A DNA stretch of 15,621 bases from Candidatus Nealsoniibacteriota bacterium (GTDB taxonomy: Bacteria; Patescibacteriota; Minisyncoccia; Minisyncoccales; GWA2-38-27): the NCBI GenBank assembly GCA_003559065.1, contig PWMZ01000057.1:1-15621 (forward strand). The letters run 5' to 3'. Below, one piece after another: positions 7,157 through 15,621 of this stretch. The notes below the pieces were generated by a model. It was not told where the DNA came from. It did no database searches and saw nothing but the letters and a program-made list of their open reading frames with translations. Position numbers and translations under genes: made by a program. How positions within the stretch are numbered: the stretch's first letter is position 1; each line of letters begins with the position of its first letter.

Positions 7157-10100
7157 CTATTTTTTAAAGCCTGTGCCAATAGGAACGATCTTCCCAATAA
7201 TAATGTTTTCTTTAGGCCCCAATAATCTATCTTCTTTTCCTTCTAGGGCTACTTTTATCAAGACTCGAGAAGTTTGTTGAAAGGAAGCGGCAGACAAGAA
7301 AGAATCGGTGCTCAAAGATACTCTGGTAATGCCAAGTAAAACTGGAGAATATTTAATTATTTCTTTCTTCTCTTTCTTTAATTTTTCATTTTCCTCCAAT
7401 ATTCTCGATAATTCAACTGTTTCTCCAGGAACATAGAAACTGCCTCCAGAGTCATTTATTTTTACTCGAGAAAACATCTTTTTAACAATAATTTCTACGT
7501 GTTTGTCGTGGATACTAACTCCTTGAGAAGCATATATTTTTTGGATTTCTTGAACAATATATCTCTGGGTTTCTTCTTCGCTGCTTTGTTTATAATATTC
7601 TTTCAGGTCAAAGTTTCCTTCTGAAAGTTGTTGACCTTTTTTTATTTTATCTCCTTCTTTCACCATTATAACTGCCTGAGAAGGAGTATGATAATTAATC
7701 GTCTTTTTGTCTGACTTAACTTTAATAATATTATCGGAAGTTATTTCTTCTACCTTACCGTCAGCTTTAGCGGTTTCTGCTTTTCCTTTTGGTTTTCTGG
7801 CCTCGAAAACTTCTTCCACACGAGGCAAACCGGTAGTAATGTCAGACACCCCTGCCACTCCTCCGGTATGGAAGGTTTTCATTGTTAACTGAGTACCTGG
7901 CTCTCCAATTGCTTGAGCAGCTATTACTCCGACAGCAGCCCCTAATTCTACTACTTCATTTAATCCTAGATCCCAGCCGTAACACTTCTGACAAATTCCT
8001 CTAATAGTTTTACAAGACAGAGGAGAACGAACCGTTACTTTTTCTATTTTAGGATCTTCCAAAATCTTTTTAGCTATATCCCATTCAATTAATTCACCGG
8101 CTTTTAAGATAGTTTTCTGACCGGATTTCACTTCTTTTAAAGTAAATCTACCGGTAATTTTATGAAGAAAGTTTTGACCGCTTTCTTCTGATTCTTTTTT
8201 AAAGACTTCCCAGCCTTTTTTGTCTTTACAGTCTTTTTCTTTAACAATAACGTCCTGAGCTACATCAACTAGTCTTCTTGTTAAATAACCAGCCGTAGCC
8301 GTTCTCAAGGCGGTATCAGCCGTTCCTTTTCTAGCTCCATGAGTAGAAATAAAGTATTCCAAAGGATCAAACCCTTCCTTAAAAGAACTTTTAATAGGTA
8401 ACTCGATAATTTGACCAGAAGGATTAATCACCAAGCCTTTCATCCCTGCCATTTGGGCCGGCTGACTCCAAGAACCCCTTGCTCCAGAATTAATGATACT
8501 ATAAACTGGGCCAAATTCCGGCAAATTAGAAGGAACTAATTTTTCAATTTCTGCTTTTACTCCCGACCAAAGTTCAATAATTTTACTACTTTTTTCTTCA
8601 GCTGAAAGTAGCCCTTTTTCAAAAAATCCTTCTATTTTTTCTACTTCTTTTTCTGCTTTTTCTACTATTTCTTTCTTTTCCTTGGGCACCATCAAGTCAT
8701 CCATCCCCCAACTGATTCCAGAATAAGTAGCATATTTAAATCCTAAGTCTTTAATTTTATCTAAAACATCTTCTCTAATTTTCTGATCATATTTTTTAAT
8801 AATATCGGCAATAATGCTCTTAATCTCTTCCGAAGGGATTAACTTGTTAATAAATGGATAATCCTCAGGAAAAGCATTATTGAAAATAACTCTTCCGAGA
8901 GAAGTTTCTATAACTTTTCCTTTAGTTCTTATTTTAATTTTAGCTCTAATGTTTAGGTCTTTTTTTTCTAAAGCCATTTCAGCTTCTCCTTGGCTAGAGA
9001 AAATTTTTCCTTCTCCTGTTACTCCAGGCTGAATATTGGTTAACCAATAAAGACCCAGAACGATATCTTGAGAAGGATAAACAATCGGTCCTCCGGTGGC
9101 CGGTTTTAATAAGTTCAAACTAGAAAGCATTATTTCTCTTGCTTCTTTTTGAGCTTTTTCCCCTAAAGGGACATGAACGGCCATTTGGTCCCCATCAAAA
9201 TCCGCATTAAATGCCCGACAAACAAAAGGATGAATCCTGATAGCCTCTCCTTCGGTTAAAACCGGTTGAAAAGCCTGAATACCCAGCCTATGAAGAGTTG
9301 GGGCTCTATTCAAAAGAACTAGTTTATCTTTAGTAACTTGTTCTAAAATAGCCCAAACCTCGTCAGTTTCTTGTTCAATCAACCTTGAGGCTCCTCTAAC
9401 ATTATAGGATAATTCTTTTTCTAAGATTTCTTTAATAACAAAAGGCTTGAAAAGCTCTAGGGCCATTTTTTTAGGTAAACCACATTGATGTAACTGAAGT
9501 TCTGGGCCAACTACAATAACCGACCTCCCAGAATAATCTACTCTTTTACCCAAAAGGTTTTGGCGAAATCTCCCTTGTTTTCCTTTGAGCATATCAGCTA
9601 ATGATTTTAATAATCTTTTTCCGCCAGTGGTGGCCGTAGTCATCACTCCTTTTCTCATGCTATTATCAATTAAAGCATCCACCGCTTCTTGTAACATTCT
9701 TTTTTCATTTCTGACAATTACTTCCGGTGCCTTAATCTCCAATAAATACTTCAGTCTATTGTTTCTGTTAATAACCCTACGGTAAAGATCATTCAGATCA
9801 GAAGAAGCATATCTTCCTCCGTCTAATTGAACCATTGGCCTTAAATCAGGAGGTAAAACCGGAATATATTTTAAAAACATCCATTCAGGCCTAATGCCGG
9901 CAGCCTCCATTCTTTGTAAGTCTTTCAGTCTTTGCAAAAGCTTTTTCCTTTTAGTAATAGCTCCTTTGGCTAACTGTTTCTCTGTTTTTTTAATCTCTTC
10001 TTTTAGGTCCATTTGAGAAAAAATCTTTCTTAAACTTTCTGCACCGGTTCCAGCTTCAAAAGCTTCCCCATATTTTAAAGAATATTCATAATATTCTATT

Positions 10101-10669
10101 TCTGAAAGTATTTTGTGAACTTCAAGACTATTTATTTCTGATTTAGTCCGATCTTTAAGTTTGCTTAATTTTTCTTTTTCTTCCGGATTTGTCTTTGATT
10201 TCCCTTTAAATTCTTTTTCAATATCATCTAAAATCCTTTTTTTAGCCTCTTCGTCAACACTGGTAATAATGTAAGCGGCAAAATAAATTACTTTTTCTAA
10301 ATGGGTCATTGAGATATTAAGAACCATCCCTATTCTAGAAGGAATTCCTCTTAAAAACCAAATATGAGAAACAGGACAAGCGAGTTTAATATGACCCATT
10401 CTTTCTCTCCTTACCTGAGCCTTGGTTACTTCCACCCCACAGCGATCACAAACAATACCCTTATATCTTATTCTTTTATATTTTCCGCAATAACACTCAT
10501 AGTCTTTTTCCGGTCCAAAAATTTTTTCACAAAAAAGCCCATCTTTTTCGGCTCTTTGGGTCCGATAGTTAATAGTTTCTGGTTTAGATATTTCCCCGTA
10601 ACTCCACTTTAAAATATCTTCCGGGGAGGCTAATTTAATTCTGATACCTTCTAGGTCTAATACTTGCAT
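7157..10669 (-). CDS. rpoC: DNA-directed RNA polymerase subunit beta'
   Basis: Catalytic subunit of RNA polymerase. The 1170-residue protein is small for the family but complete. The N-terminal zinc ribbon uses C59, C61, C74 and C77. The Mg-binding loop NADFDGD sits at 488-494. The bridge helix spans about 776-806 ([16 protein letters not shown]) and the trigger loop begins near 918 ([17 protein letters not shown]), with no large SI3-type insertion after it. The second zinc site is C814, C886, C893 and C896. A lysine/glutamate-rich segment (about 660-685) precedes the trigger and bridge regions. The C-terminal [21 protein letters not shown] segment (about 1117-1137) is canonical. The ATG is one base after the rpoB stop, so the subunits are coupled; ftsK follows 11 bases downstream. 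Confidence 0.98.
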   Translation of the reverse strand: MQVLDLEGIRIKLASPEDILKWSYGEISKPETINYRTQRAEKDGLFCEKIFGPEKDYECYCGKYKRIRYKGIVCDRCGVEVTKAQVRRERMGHIKLACPVSHIWFLRGIPSRIGMVLNISMTHLEKVIYFAAYIITSVDEEAKKRILDDIEKEFKGKSKTNPEEKEKLSKLKDRTKSEINSLEVHKILSEIEYYEYSLKYGEAFEAGTGAESLRKIFSQMDLKEEIKKTEKQLAKGAITKRKKLLQRLKDLQRMEAAGIRPEWMFLKYIPVLPPDLRPMVQLDGGRYASSDLNDLYRRVINRNNRLKYLLEIKAPEVIVRNEKRMLQEAVDALIDNSMRKGVMTTATTGGKRLLKSLADMLKGKQGRFRQNLLGKRVDYSGRSVIVVGPELQLHQCGLPKKMALELFKPFVIKEILEKELSYNVRGASRLIEQETDEVWAILEQVTKDKLVLLNRAPTLHRLGIQAFQPVLTEGEAIRIHPFVCRAFNADFDGDQMAVHVPLGEKAQKEAREIMLSSLNLLKPATGGPIVYPSQDIVLGLYWLTNIQPGVTGEGKIFSSQGEAEMALEKKDLNIRAKIKIRTKGKVIETSLGRVIFNNAFPEDYPFINKLIPSEEIKSIIADIIKKYDQKIREDVLDKIKDLGFKYATYSGISWGMDDLMVPKEKKEIVEKAEKEVEKIEGFFEKGLLSAEEKSSKIIELWSGVKAEIEKLVPSNLPEFGPVYSIINSGARGSWSQPAQMAGMKGLVINPSGQIIELPIKSSFKEGFDPLEYFISTHGARKGTADTALRTATAGYLTRRLVDVAQDVIVKEKDCKDKKGWEVFKKESEESGQNFLHKITGRFTLKEVKSGQKTILKAGELIEWDIAKKILEDPKIEKVTVRSPLSCKTIRGICQKCYGWDLGLNEVVELGAAVGVIAAQAIGEPGTQLTMKTFHTGGVAGVSDITTGLPRVEEVFEARKPKGKAETAKADGKVEEITSDNIIKVKSDKKTINYHTPSQAVIMVKEGDKIKKGQQLSEGNFDLKEYYKQSSEEETQRYIVQEIQKIYASQGVSIHDKHVEIIVKKMFSRVKINDSGGSFYVPGETVELSRILEENEKLKKEKKEIIKYSPVLLGITRVSLSTDSFLSAASFQQTSRVLIKVALEGKEDRLLGPKENIIIGKIVPIGTGFKK

Positions 10670-10670
10670 A

Positions 10671-13600
10671 TTATTTTATTTCTTTAGGTTTTTCTTTAAT
10701 TTCAATGGAAAAACCCATAGACTTTAATTCGTTAACTAAAAGATTAAAAGAAGCAGGAATATTAGGACTTTTAATTTTCTCTCCTTTTAATATCGCTTCA
10801 TAGGTTGATATTCTTCCTTGAACGTCGTCTGATTTAGTGGTTAAAATTTCTTGTAAAGCATGGGCGGCTCCGTAACCTTCCAAAGCCCAAACTTCCATCT
10901 CTCCAAATTTTTGACCACCAAACTGGGCTTTTCCTCCCAATGGTTGTTGAGTAATCAAGGAATAAGGACCGATGGCTCTCATGTGCATTTTATCTTTAAC
11001 CATGTGAATTAATTTCATCATATACATATAGCCAACCGTTATTTTTTGAGGAAAAGGTTCTCCAGTTTTACCATTAATCAAGGTTACTTTTCCGTCTTCA
11101 GGATAACCAGCCTTTTTCAGTTCTTCGTTAATATCAAATTCATCTGCTCCGGATAAGGAAGGAGTAATAGCGGTATAATTTAATTTTTTGGCCGCCAACC
11201 CTAAATGAGTTTCTAAAATTTGACCAATATTCATCCTGGAAGCAACGCTTAAAGGGTTAAGTAAAATATCAACCGGTGTTCCGTCTTCTAAATAGGGCAT
11301 TTCTTCCTCTGGGGCTATTCTTCCAATTACTCCTTTGTTACCGTGTCTGCCAGCTAATTTGTCTCCAGCTTGTATTTTTCTTCTTTCAGCTATCTCTACT
11401 TCAATTCTCTTTATTACTCCTGGTTTTAGTTTATGACCTTCTTCTCTGGAAAAAACTTTTACCCCAACAACTCTTCCTTCTTTTCCATGCTCCATTAACA
11501 AAGAAGAGTCTTTAACATCTTTAGCTTTTTCTCCAAAAATAGCTTTTAATAATCTTTCTTCGGCCGTTAGGGTTGTTTTTCCTTTCGGCGATATTTTTCC
11601 GACCAAAATATCATTTTCCTTAACTTCTGCTCCTACCCTAACAATCCCTTCTTCGTCAAGATCATTTAGCTTTTCTTCGGAGACATTAGGAATATCACAA
11701 GTAGTAGTTTCTTTGCCTAGTTTTGTTTCTCTAACGTCACAACCGAAAGTTTCAACATGAATAGAGGTAAAATAATCTTTTTTAACTAATCTTTCAGAAA
11801 TCAAAATAGAATCTTCAAAAGAACACCCTTCCCAAGATAAAAAGGCCACTAAAAGGTTTTGACCCAAAGCCAATTTTTTATCAGTAATAGATCCTCCGTC
11901 AGTCAGAATATCTCCTTTTTTTACCTTATCTCCTTTTTTAACGATTGGTCTTTGATGAAGAGTAGTATATTGGTTTGTTTTTAAAAAAATATTTAAATAA
12001 TACGTTTTTTTGTTTATCTTAATACAGTTAGCATCAGCATAAGAAACGGTACCTCCTTCTTCTGCTAAAATCACTTGCCCGGAGTCCTCGGCTATTTTTC
12101 CTTCAACCCCCGAAGAAACCAAAGGAACCTCTGCTTTTACCAAAGGAACCGACTGTCTCTGCATATTAGATCCCATTAAAGCTCTATTGGCATCATCATT
12201 TTGCAAGAAAGGAATTAAAGCCGTTGCCATGGAAATACTTTGTTCTGTGGAAACATCAATAAAATCTATTTCTTCTCTTTCGATTAATCCGGGCTCTCCT
12301 TTTATTCTCGCTTCTACTTTCTTTTTAACAATAAAACCTTTGCTATCAATCTCCACTCCAGCATGAGCTATATTGTAAGCTTCTTCTTCAAAAGCGGATA
12401 AATGTTGAACTTTAAAAGTTACTTTTCCTTTCTCTACCTTGTAATAAGGGGTTTCAATAAATCCATATTCGTTTAACCTAGCATAAGAAGCCAATTGATT
12501 AATTAATCCAATATTGGGTCCTTCCGGTGTTTGAATAGGACAAATTCTCCCATAATGAGATGGTTGAACATCTCTTACTTCAAAACCAGCCCTTTCTCTC
12601 GTCAAACCACCGGGGCCGGTAGCTGAAAGTCTTCTTTTATGTTCTAGTTCCGATAAAGGATTAGCATTATCCATAAACTGACAAATCTGAGAAGAAGTAA
12701 AAAAGTCCCTAATAACTGACATTACCGGTCGAGCATTAATCAGTTGAACTGGTACCAAACCAATTGGATCTAAGGTCGACATTCTGTCTTTAATGTTTCT
12801 TTCCATTCTCATCAAACCTACTCTTAATCTATTTTGTAAAAATTCAGCCAAAGTTCTCACTCTTCTGTTGCCTAAATGATCTATTTCGTCCGGCTTGGCT
12901 TCCGGGTCATTATTCTTTTTAATAATTTCTTTTAAAATAGCAACAATATCTTCAGGAAACAGGACTCGATCTTTTATTTCAATTTTATCGTTATCTTTTT
13001 TAGCCAAATCTTTGATTTTCTTTCTCATTCGCCATCTTCCTACTTTAGAAAGATCATATCTTTCAAAATTAAAAAAAGTATTATCTATTAACTCTTTAGC
13101 AGTTTCGGGAGTTACTAAATCTCCCGGCCTTATTCTTTTGTAAATTTCCACTAAAGCTTGTTGAGGATTTTTAGCATTATCTTTTTTAAGCGTTTCTTCA
13201 ATTTGATTTACTTCACCGCCCTTGGTCAAGTCTTCAAATTCTTTAACAATTCTTTCTTCATCCCAACCTAAAAAAGCCCGCAATAAAGTAGTAACGGCTA
13301 CTTTTCTTTTCCGGTCAATTTTAACCATTAATTCTCCCTTTTTTTCGGTAATAAATTCTAACCAAGCACCCCTGTTAGGGATTATCTTAGCCCCAAAACC
13401 ATGATCTCCTTTAGTAAAAAATACCCCTGGAGAACGAATGAGTTGAGAAATAGCCACCCTTTCTACTCCATTAACAACAAAAGTACTTCTGTCGGTCATC
13501 AAAGGCAGGTCGGTTAGAAAGACTTCTTGTTCTTTAATTTCTTTTGTCTCTAAATTAACTAATTTAGCTTTAACCCTTAAAGCTGATTCGTAAGAATCAT

Positions 13601-13826
13601 TATTTTTCTTAGCCTCTAAATCATTTTTATAGTTTGGCTTATCAAGCTTATAATCTCCTAACCAAAGCTCTAGTTCTTTACCGGTATAATCTCTGATGGG
13701 AGAAATTTCATAAAAAATCTCTTTTAATCCTTCTTTTAAAAACCACTCCCAGCTTTGTTTTTGCATCTCTAACAAATATGGTTGAGAGAGAGATATTTTA
13801 GACTTGGAAAAATTTTTAGTTTTCAT
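10671..13826 (-). CDS. rpoB: DNA-directed RNA polymerase subunit beta
   Basis: Beta subunit of RNA polymerase, forming half of the active-site cleft. The 1051 residues include the [13 protein letters not shown] segment (112-124), the rifampicin-pocket region (about 375-407), TPEGPNIGL (433-441) and the active-site lysines in [12 protein letters not shown] (821-832). The C-terminal [20 protein letters not shown] region (964-983) contacts beta'. Large Proteobacterial insertions are absent, which explains the short length. In the rifampicin pocket, D386, H396, R399 and S401 match the usual residues (Escherichia coli D516, H526, R529, S531), but Ser512 is Cys382 and Leu533 is Thr403. The gene has its own consensus promoter and a leader of about 110 nt with a terminator-like hairpin. 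It is not preceded by rplJ-rplL as in many bacteria; rodA is upstream instead. Confidence 0.98.
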   Translation of the reverse strand: MKTKNFSKSKISLSQPYLLEMQKQSWEWFLKEGLKEIFYEISPIRDYTGKELELWLGDYKLDKPNYKNDLEAKKNNDSYESALRVKAKLVNLETKEIKEQEVFLTDLPLMTDRSTFVVNGVERVAISQLIRSPGVFFTKGDHGFGAKIIPNRGAWLEFITEKKGELMVKIDRKRKVAVTTLLRAFLGWDEERIVKEFEDLTKGGEVNQIEETLKKDNAKNPQQALVEIYKRIRPGDLVTPETAKELIDNTFFNFERYDLSKVGRWRMRKKIKDLAKKDNDKIEIKDRVLFPEDIVAILKEIIKKNNDPEAKPDEIDHLGNRRVRTLAEFLQNRLRVGLMRMERNIKDRMSTLDPIGLVPVQLINARPVMSVIRDFFTSSQICQFMDNANPLSELEHKRRLSATGPGGLTRERAGFEVRDVQPSHYGRICPIQTPEGPNIGLINQLASYARLNEYGFIETPYYKVEKGKVTFKVQHLSAFEEEAYNIAHAGVEIDSKGFIVKKKVEARIKGEPGLIEREEIDFIDVSTEQSISMATALIPFLQNDDANRALMGSNMQRQSVPLVKAEVPLVSSGVEGKIAEDSGQVILAEEGGTVSYADANCIKINKKTYYLNIFLKTNQYTTLHQRPIVKKGDKVKKGDILTDGGSITDKKLALGQNLLVAFLSWEGCSFEDSILISERLVKKDYFTSIHVETFGCDVRETKLGKETTTCDIPNVSEEKLNDLDEEGIVRVGAEVKENDILVGKISPKGKTTLTAEERLLKAIFGEKAKDVKDSSLLMEHGKEGRVVGVKVFSREEGHKLKPGVIKRIEVEIAERRKIQAGDKLAGRHGNKGVIGRIAPEEEMPYLEDGTPVDILLNPLSVASRMNIGQILETHLGLAAKKLNYTAITPSLSGADEFDINEELKKAGYPEDGKVTLINGKTGEPFPQKITVGYMYMMKLIHMVKDKMHMRAIGPYSLITQQPLGGKAQFGGQKFGEMEVWALEGYGAAHALQEILTTKSDDVQGRISTYEAILKGEKIKSPNIPASFNLLVNELKSMGFSIEIKEKPKEIK

Positions 13827-13829
13827 AAC

Positions 13830-13865
13830 AAAAAAAACAACTTGCCCTATCGAGTAGGGTAAAGT
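13830..13865 (-). terminator. Terminator-like hairpin in the rpoB leader (possible attenuator)
   Basis: On the minus strand, ACTT (13865-13862) pairs with AAGT (13843-13840), and CCCTA (13859-13855) with TAGGG (13849-13845), around a CTCGA loop with a small 2x1 internal loop. The stem is followed by TG and eight Ts (13837-13830), ending three bases before the rpoB ATG. This looks like an intrinsic terminator placed in the leader. It could attenuate transcription from the rpoB promoter or stop read-through from rodA. The stem is short, so the call is moderate. Confidence 0.4.
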
Positions 13866-13944
13866 AAGATTAAATTAATTTTTATTTAAATAAAAAATAC
13901 ACTAAAAAGATATTAATAAAAACCTTCAAATGTAACTAGGACCC

Positions 13945-13973
13945 ATCATATTACATTTTTTCAATCTTGTCAA
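13945..13973 (-). promoter_or_regulatory. rpoBp: Strong sigma70-type promoter of rpoB-rpoC-ftsK-recA
   Basis: Minus-strand TTGACA (13973-13968) matches the -35 consensus exactly, a 17-base spacer follows, and TATGAT (13950-13945) matches five of six -10 positions. It begins seven bases after the rodA stop. Predicted transcription start is near 13938, leaving a leader of about 110 nt before the rpoB ATG. It is the best promoter in the window and probably serves the whole downstream run. Confidence 0.85.
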
Positions 13974-13979
13974 GAAATC

Positions 13980-15053
13980 TTAACCATTAATTTTAATACT
14001 CTGTAAAATACCCAAGCCCAAAAAAGTAAAAACCAAAGAAGAACCCCCATAGCTAATTAAAATTAAAGGTAGACCAACTACTGGGAGAAGCCCTAAGTTC
14101 ATGCCGATATTGATAACAAATTGAGACATTAACAAAATAGCAAAACCCAAAGCAAATAATCTAGTAAAATTAGAATCATGAGAAAAAGATATTTTAATTA
14201 TTCTTTGGATAAGAAGAAAGAAAAAGAAAAAAAGAAAGGATACTCCCAATAAACCGAATTCTTCGGCAATAGCGGCAAAAATAAAGTCAGTATGGGGTTC
14301 GGACAAAAAACCAAGCTGAGTTTGGCTGCCTGACATTAACCCTTGTCCTAACAAGCCACCAGCTCCAATAGCAATTTTTGACTGTTTTTGACTCCAACCC
14401 ATCCCCAAAGGATCAATATCCGGAGATAAAAAATTAACAATTCTTGCTTTTTGATAATCTCTTAGAATAAAAGACCAAGAAAGAGAAACCAAAATAATGG
14501 CTATTAAAGTTAAAACAAGAAAATGTTTCAATTTAATTCCTGAAATTAAAAGCATTCCCACCCACAAAATAATTAAAACTATTACTGAACCCAAATCAGG
14601 CTGACGAAAAACCAAAAAAGCCGGTATTAAGATATAAAAACCGGAAATTAAAATATGTTTAAGTCTATACATTTCTATGTGTTTAGTAGAAAAATATTTA
14701 GCTAACAAGATAATAAGAATAATTTTAGTCGGCTCTAAGGGGGCAAAAGAAATACCCCCTATTCGGTACCATCTTATCGCTCCTTTTGTTTGAGGAGCAA
14801 AGAAAAAAAGGCCCAATAAGAGAAAAATAAAAACAAAATAAAGGAATAAAATTAAAAAAGAGTTTTCTTTAAAAGCCCTAAAGTCAAAAAAACTAAAACT
14901 AATCATTAACAAAAGGCCAATCATTAAAAAAACAATTTGCCTTTCAAAAGCATATCCGGAGCTATACAAAGATAAAATTCCCATTCCAGTCAAAAAAAGA
15001 GCGGCAAAGATTAAAACCCAGTCCATTTTTTTCAAATGCAAAAGAATTTTCAT
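13980..15053 (-). CDS. rodA: Rod shape-determining peptidoglycan glycosyltransferase RodA (SEDS family)
   Basis: Polytopic membrane enzyme that polymerises lipid II into glycan strands during lateral wall growth, with a class B PBP as partner. The 357-residue product is a normal length and is almost entirely hydrophobic helices (about ten). Family signatures are IRWYRIGGISFAPLEPTK (93-110), QPDLGS (151-156), QSKIAIGAGGLLGQG (224-238), PHTDFIFAAIAEE (253-265) containing the likely catalytic D256, and GLPLILISYGGSSL (327-340). The RodA-like glycine loop and TDFIFA segment favour RodA over FtsW, though the paralogues are close. ATG 15053 overlaps the ligA stop as ATGA, which supports this start over the Met at residue 10. 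A PBP2 or mreBCD gene is not visible here. The stop lies just upstream of the rpoB promoter. Confidence 0.9.
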   Translation of the reverse strand: MKILLHLKKMDWVLIFAALFLTGMGILSLYSSGYAFERQIVFLMIGLLLMISFSFFDFRAFKENSFLILFLYFVFIFLLLGLFFFAPQTKGAIRWYRIGGISFAPLEPTKIILIILLAKYFSTKHIEMYRLKHILISGFYILIPAFLVFRQPDLGSVIVLIILWVGMLLISGIKLKHFLVLTLIAIILVSLSWSFILRDYQKARIVNFLSPDIDPLGMGWSQKQSKIAIGAGGLLGQGLMSGSQTQLGFLSEPHTDFIFAAIAEEFGLLGVSFLFFFFFLLIQRIIKISFSHDSNFTRLFALGFAILLMSQFVINIGMNLGLLPVVGLPLILISYGGSSLVFTFLGLGILQSIKING

Positions 15054-15621
15054 ATCATTTTAAATAATTCTTTTTCATTAATTACTTTAACCCCCAATTT
15101 TTCAGCTTTTTTAATTTTCGAACCCGGGTTTTCACCACTCACCAAAAAATCGGTTTTTAAAGAAACAGAATTACTTATTCTATTCCCTGATAAAACTATT
15201 CTTTCTTTTATCTTTTCTCTAGGTAAACTCAAATAACCAGTTAAAACAAAAATTAAAGATTTCTGTCTTTTTTCTTTTTTGATTAAAATAGCTTCCTTTA
15301 ATTTTTTTAAAAATTCTTTGTTCTTTGAAAACCAATCAACAATTGATTGAGCAACAACGGGACCTATGTCTTTAATATTAACTAGTTCTTTATAAGTAGC
15401 TTTTTCTAGCTTTTCTAAAGACAAAAAATGTTGAGCTAAGTCTTGGGCCGTTTTTTCTCCGACATTATTAATTCCTAAAGAGAAAATAAATTTAGCTAAG
15501 CTAACTTCTTTTCTTTCTTTTATAGCTAAGATAATATTTTGAGCTGACTTTTCAGCAAAACGTTCCAGGGGTAATAAATCGCCTTCTTTTAAGGAAAATA
15601 AATCAGCTGGATTCTCAACCA
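15050..15621 (-). CDS. ligA: NAD-dependent DNA ligase LigA, C-terminal part (5' end beyond window)
   Basis: Seals nicks in duplex DNA using NAD+, joining Okazaki fragments and closing repair patches. Only the last 190 residues are visible, in one frame open to the right edge; the catalytic adenylation domain lies outside. The fragment opens with the zinc/HhH-side segment NPADLFSL and LERFAEKSAQNI, then helix-hairpin-helix motifs including LGINNVGEKTA and IKDIGPVVA. It ends with a BRCT domain (IFVLTGYLSLPREKI through the terminal KMI) carrying SLKTDFLVSG and GSKIKKAEKLGVKVI. The linker between HhH and BRCT is shorter than usual. The stop TGA overlaps the rodA ATG by four bases, so the two are co-transcribed. 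A TTG at 15424 is internal and is not the start. Confidence 0.95.
   Translation of the reverse strand, partial: VENPADLFSLKEGDLLPLERFAEKSAQNIILAIKERKEVSLAKFIFSLGINNVGEKTAQDLAQHFLSLEKLEKATYKELVNIKDIGPVVAQSIVDWFSKNKEFLKKLKEAILIKKEKRQKSLIFVLTGYLSLPREKIKERIVLSGNRISNSVSLKTDFLVSGENPGSKIKKAEKLGVKVINEKELFKMI

Larger units (their letters stand above)
13827..13979 (-). other. rodA-rpoB intergenic region and rpoB 5' leader
   Basis: This is the longest non-coding stretch, 153 bp. From rodA toward rpoB it holds the consensus promoter, a very A/T-rich leader and the terminator-like hairpin just before the start codon. An 18-bp A/T palindrome lies at 13879-13896. No ribosomal-protein or leader-peptide gene was recognised within it. 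Confidence 0.8.

Noticed and set aside
13879..13896. 18-bp perfect A/T palindrome in the rpoB leader
   Set aside because: It contains only A and T in a strongly A/T-rich spacer, so chance is a sufficient explanation; no second copy was seen.
1907..15052. Alternative genetic code with UGA read as glycine
   Set aside because: uvrC, ftsK and ligA end at TGA exactly where their families end or the next gene begins, and no gene needs in-frame TGA.
15050..15424. Separate 124-residue BRCT protein
   Set aside because: The frame stays open through LigA-specific HhH sequence to the window edge, so this is the C-terminus of ligA.
1..15621. CRISPR array, tRNA, rRNA, insertion sequence or toxin-antitoxin pair
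   Set aside because: No direct-repeat array, tRNA cloverleaf, rRNA segment, transposase or inverted-repeat-bounded element was found, and almost all sequence is occupied by housekeeping genes.

Overview
The window is a compact, AT-rich bacterial segment carrying thirteen protein genes and no RNA gene, mobile element or CRISPR array. Small housekeeping proteins (RpoB 1051 aa, RpoC 1170 aa, a 375-aa UvrC without its C-terminal HhH domain), spacers of 1-34 bases, a membrane-anchored solute-binding protein with an embedded peptidoglycan-binding domain of a kind I associate with Parcubacteria, and almost no Shine-Dalgarno motifs suggest a Patescibacteria/CPR organism, perhaps a parcubacterium. That placement is inference; no 16S gene is present. 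TGA is used as a stop (uvrC, ftsK, ligA), so the UGA=Gly code of Gracilibacteria and Absconditabacteria is excluded.

Layout. (1) Positions 1-1872, minus strand: an envelope operon transcribed as holin-4-like membrane protein, secG, then a family-5 solute-binding protein that runs off the left edge. (2) Positions 1907-3034, minus: a short uvrC. (3) Positions 3060-4088, plus: the classical rpsF-ssb-rpsR operon, divergent from uvrC with only 25 bases between start codons. (4) Positions 4078-15621, minus: ligA (3' part), rodA, then rpoB, rpoC, ftsK and recA. recA converges on rpsR and the two genes overlap by 11 bp.

Regulation. Four sigma70-type promoters can be read. The best is the rpoB promoter (TTGACA, 17 bp, TATGAT), which starts a leader of about 110 nt ending in a terminator-like hairpin and T-run just before the rpoB start codon. 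The promoters for the holin operon and rpsF lie so close to the ATG that their mRNAs should be almost leaderless. The uvrC and rpsF promoters overlap. None of the twelve visible gene starts has a convincing Shine-Dalgarno sequence.

Function. The window joins transcription (rpoBC), chromosome handling and repair (ligA, recA, uvrC, ssb, ftsK), translation (rpsF, rpsR) and envelope growth or export (rodA, secG, solute-binding protein). No wholly new multigene system is evident. The strongest leads are the peptidoglycan-binding insertion in the solute-binding protein, the rpoB leader, the overlapping uvrC/rpsF promoters, the reduced UvrC and the apparent non-SD translation. The longest non-coding stretch is the 153-bp rodA-rpoB interval.
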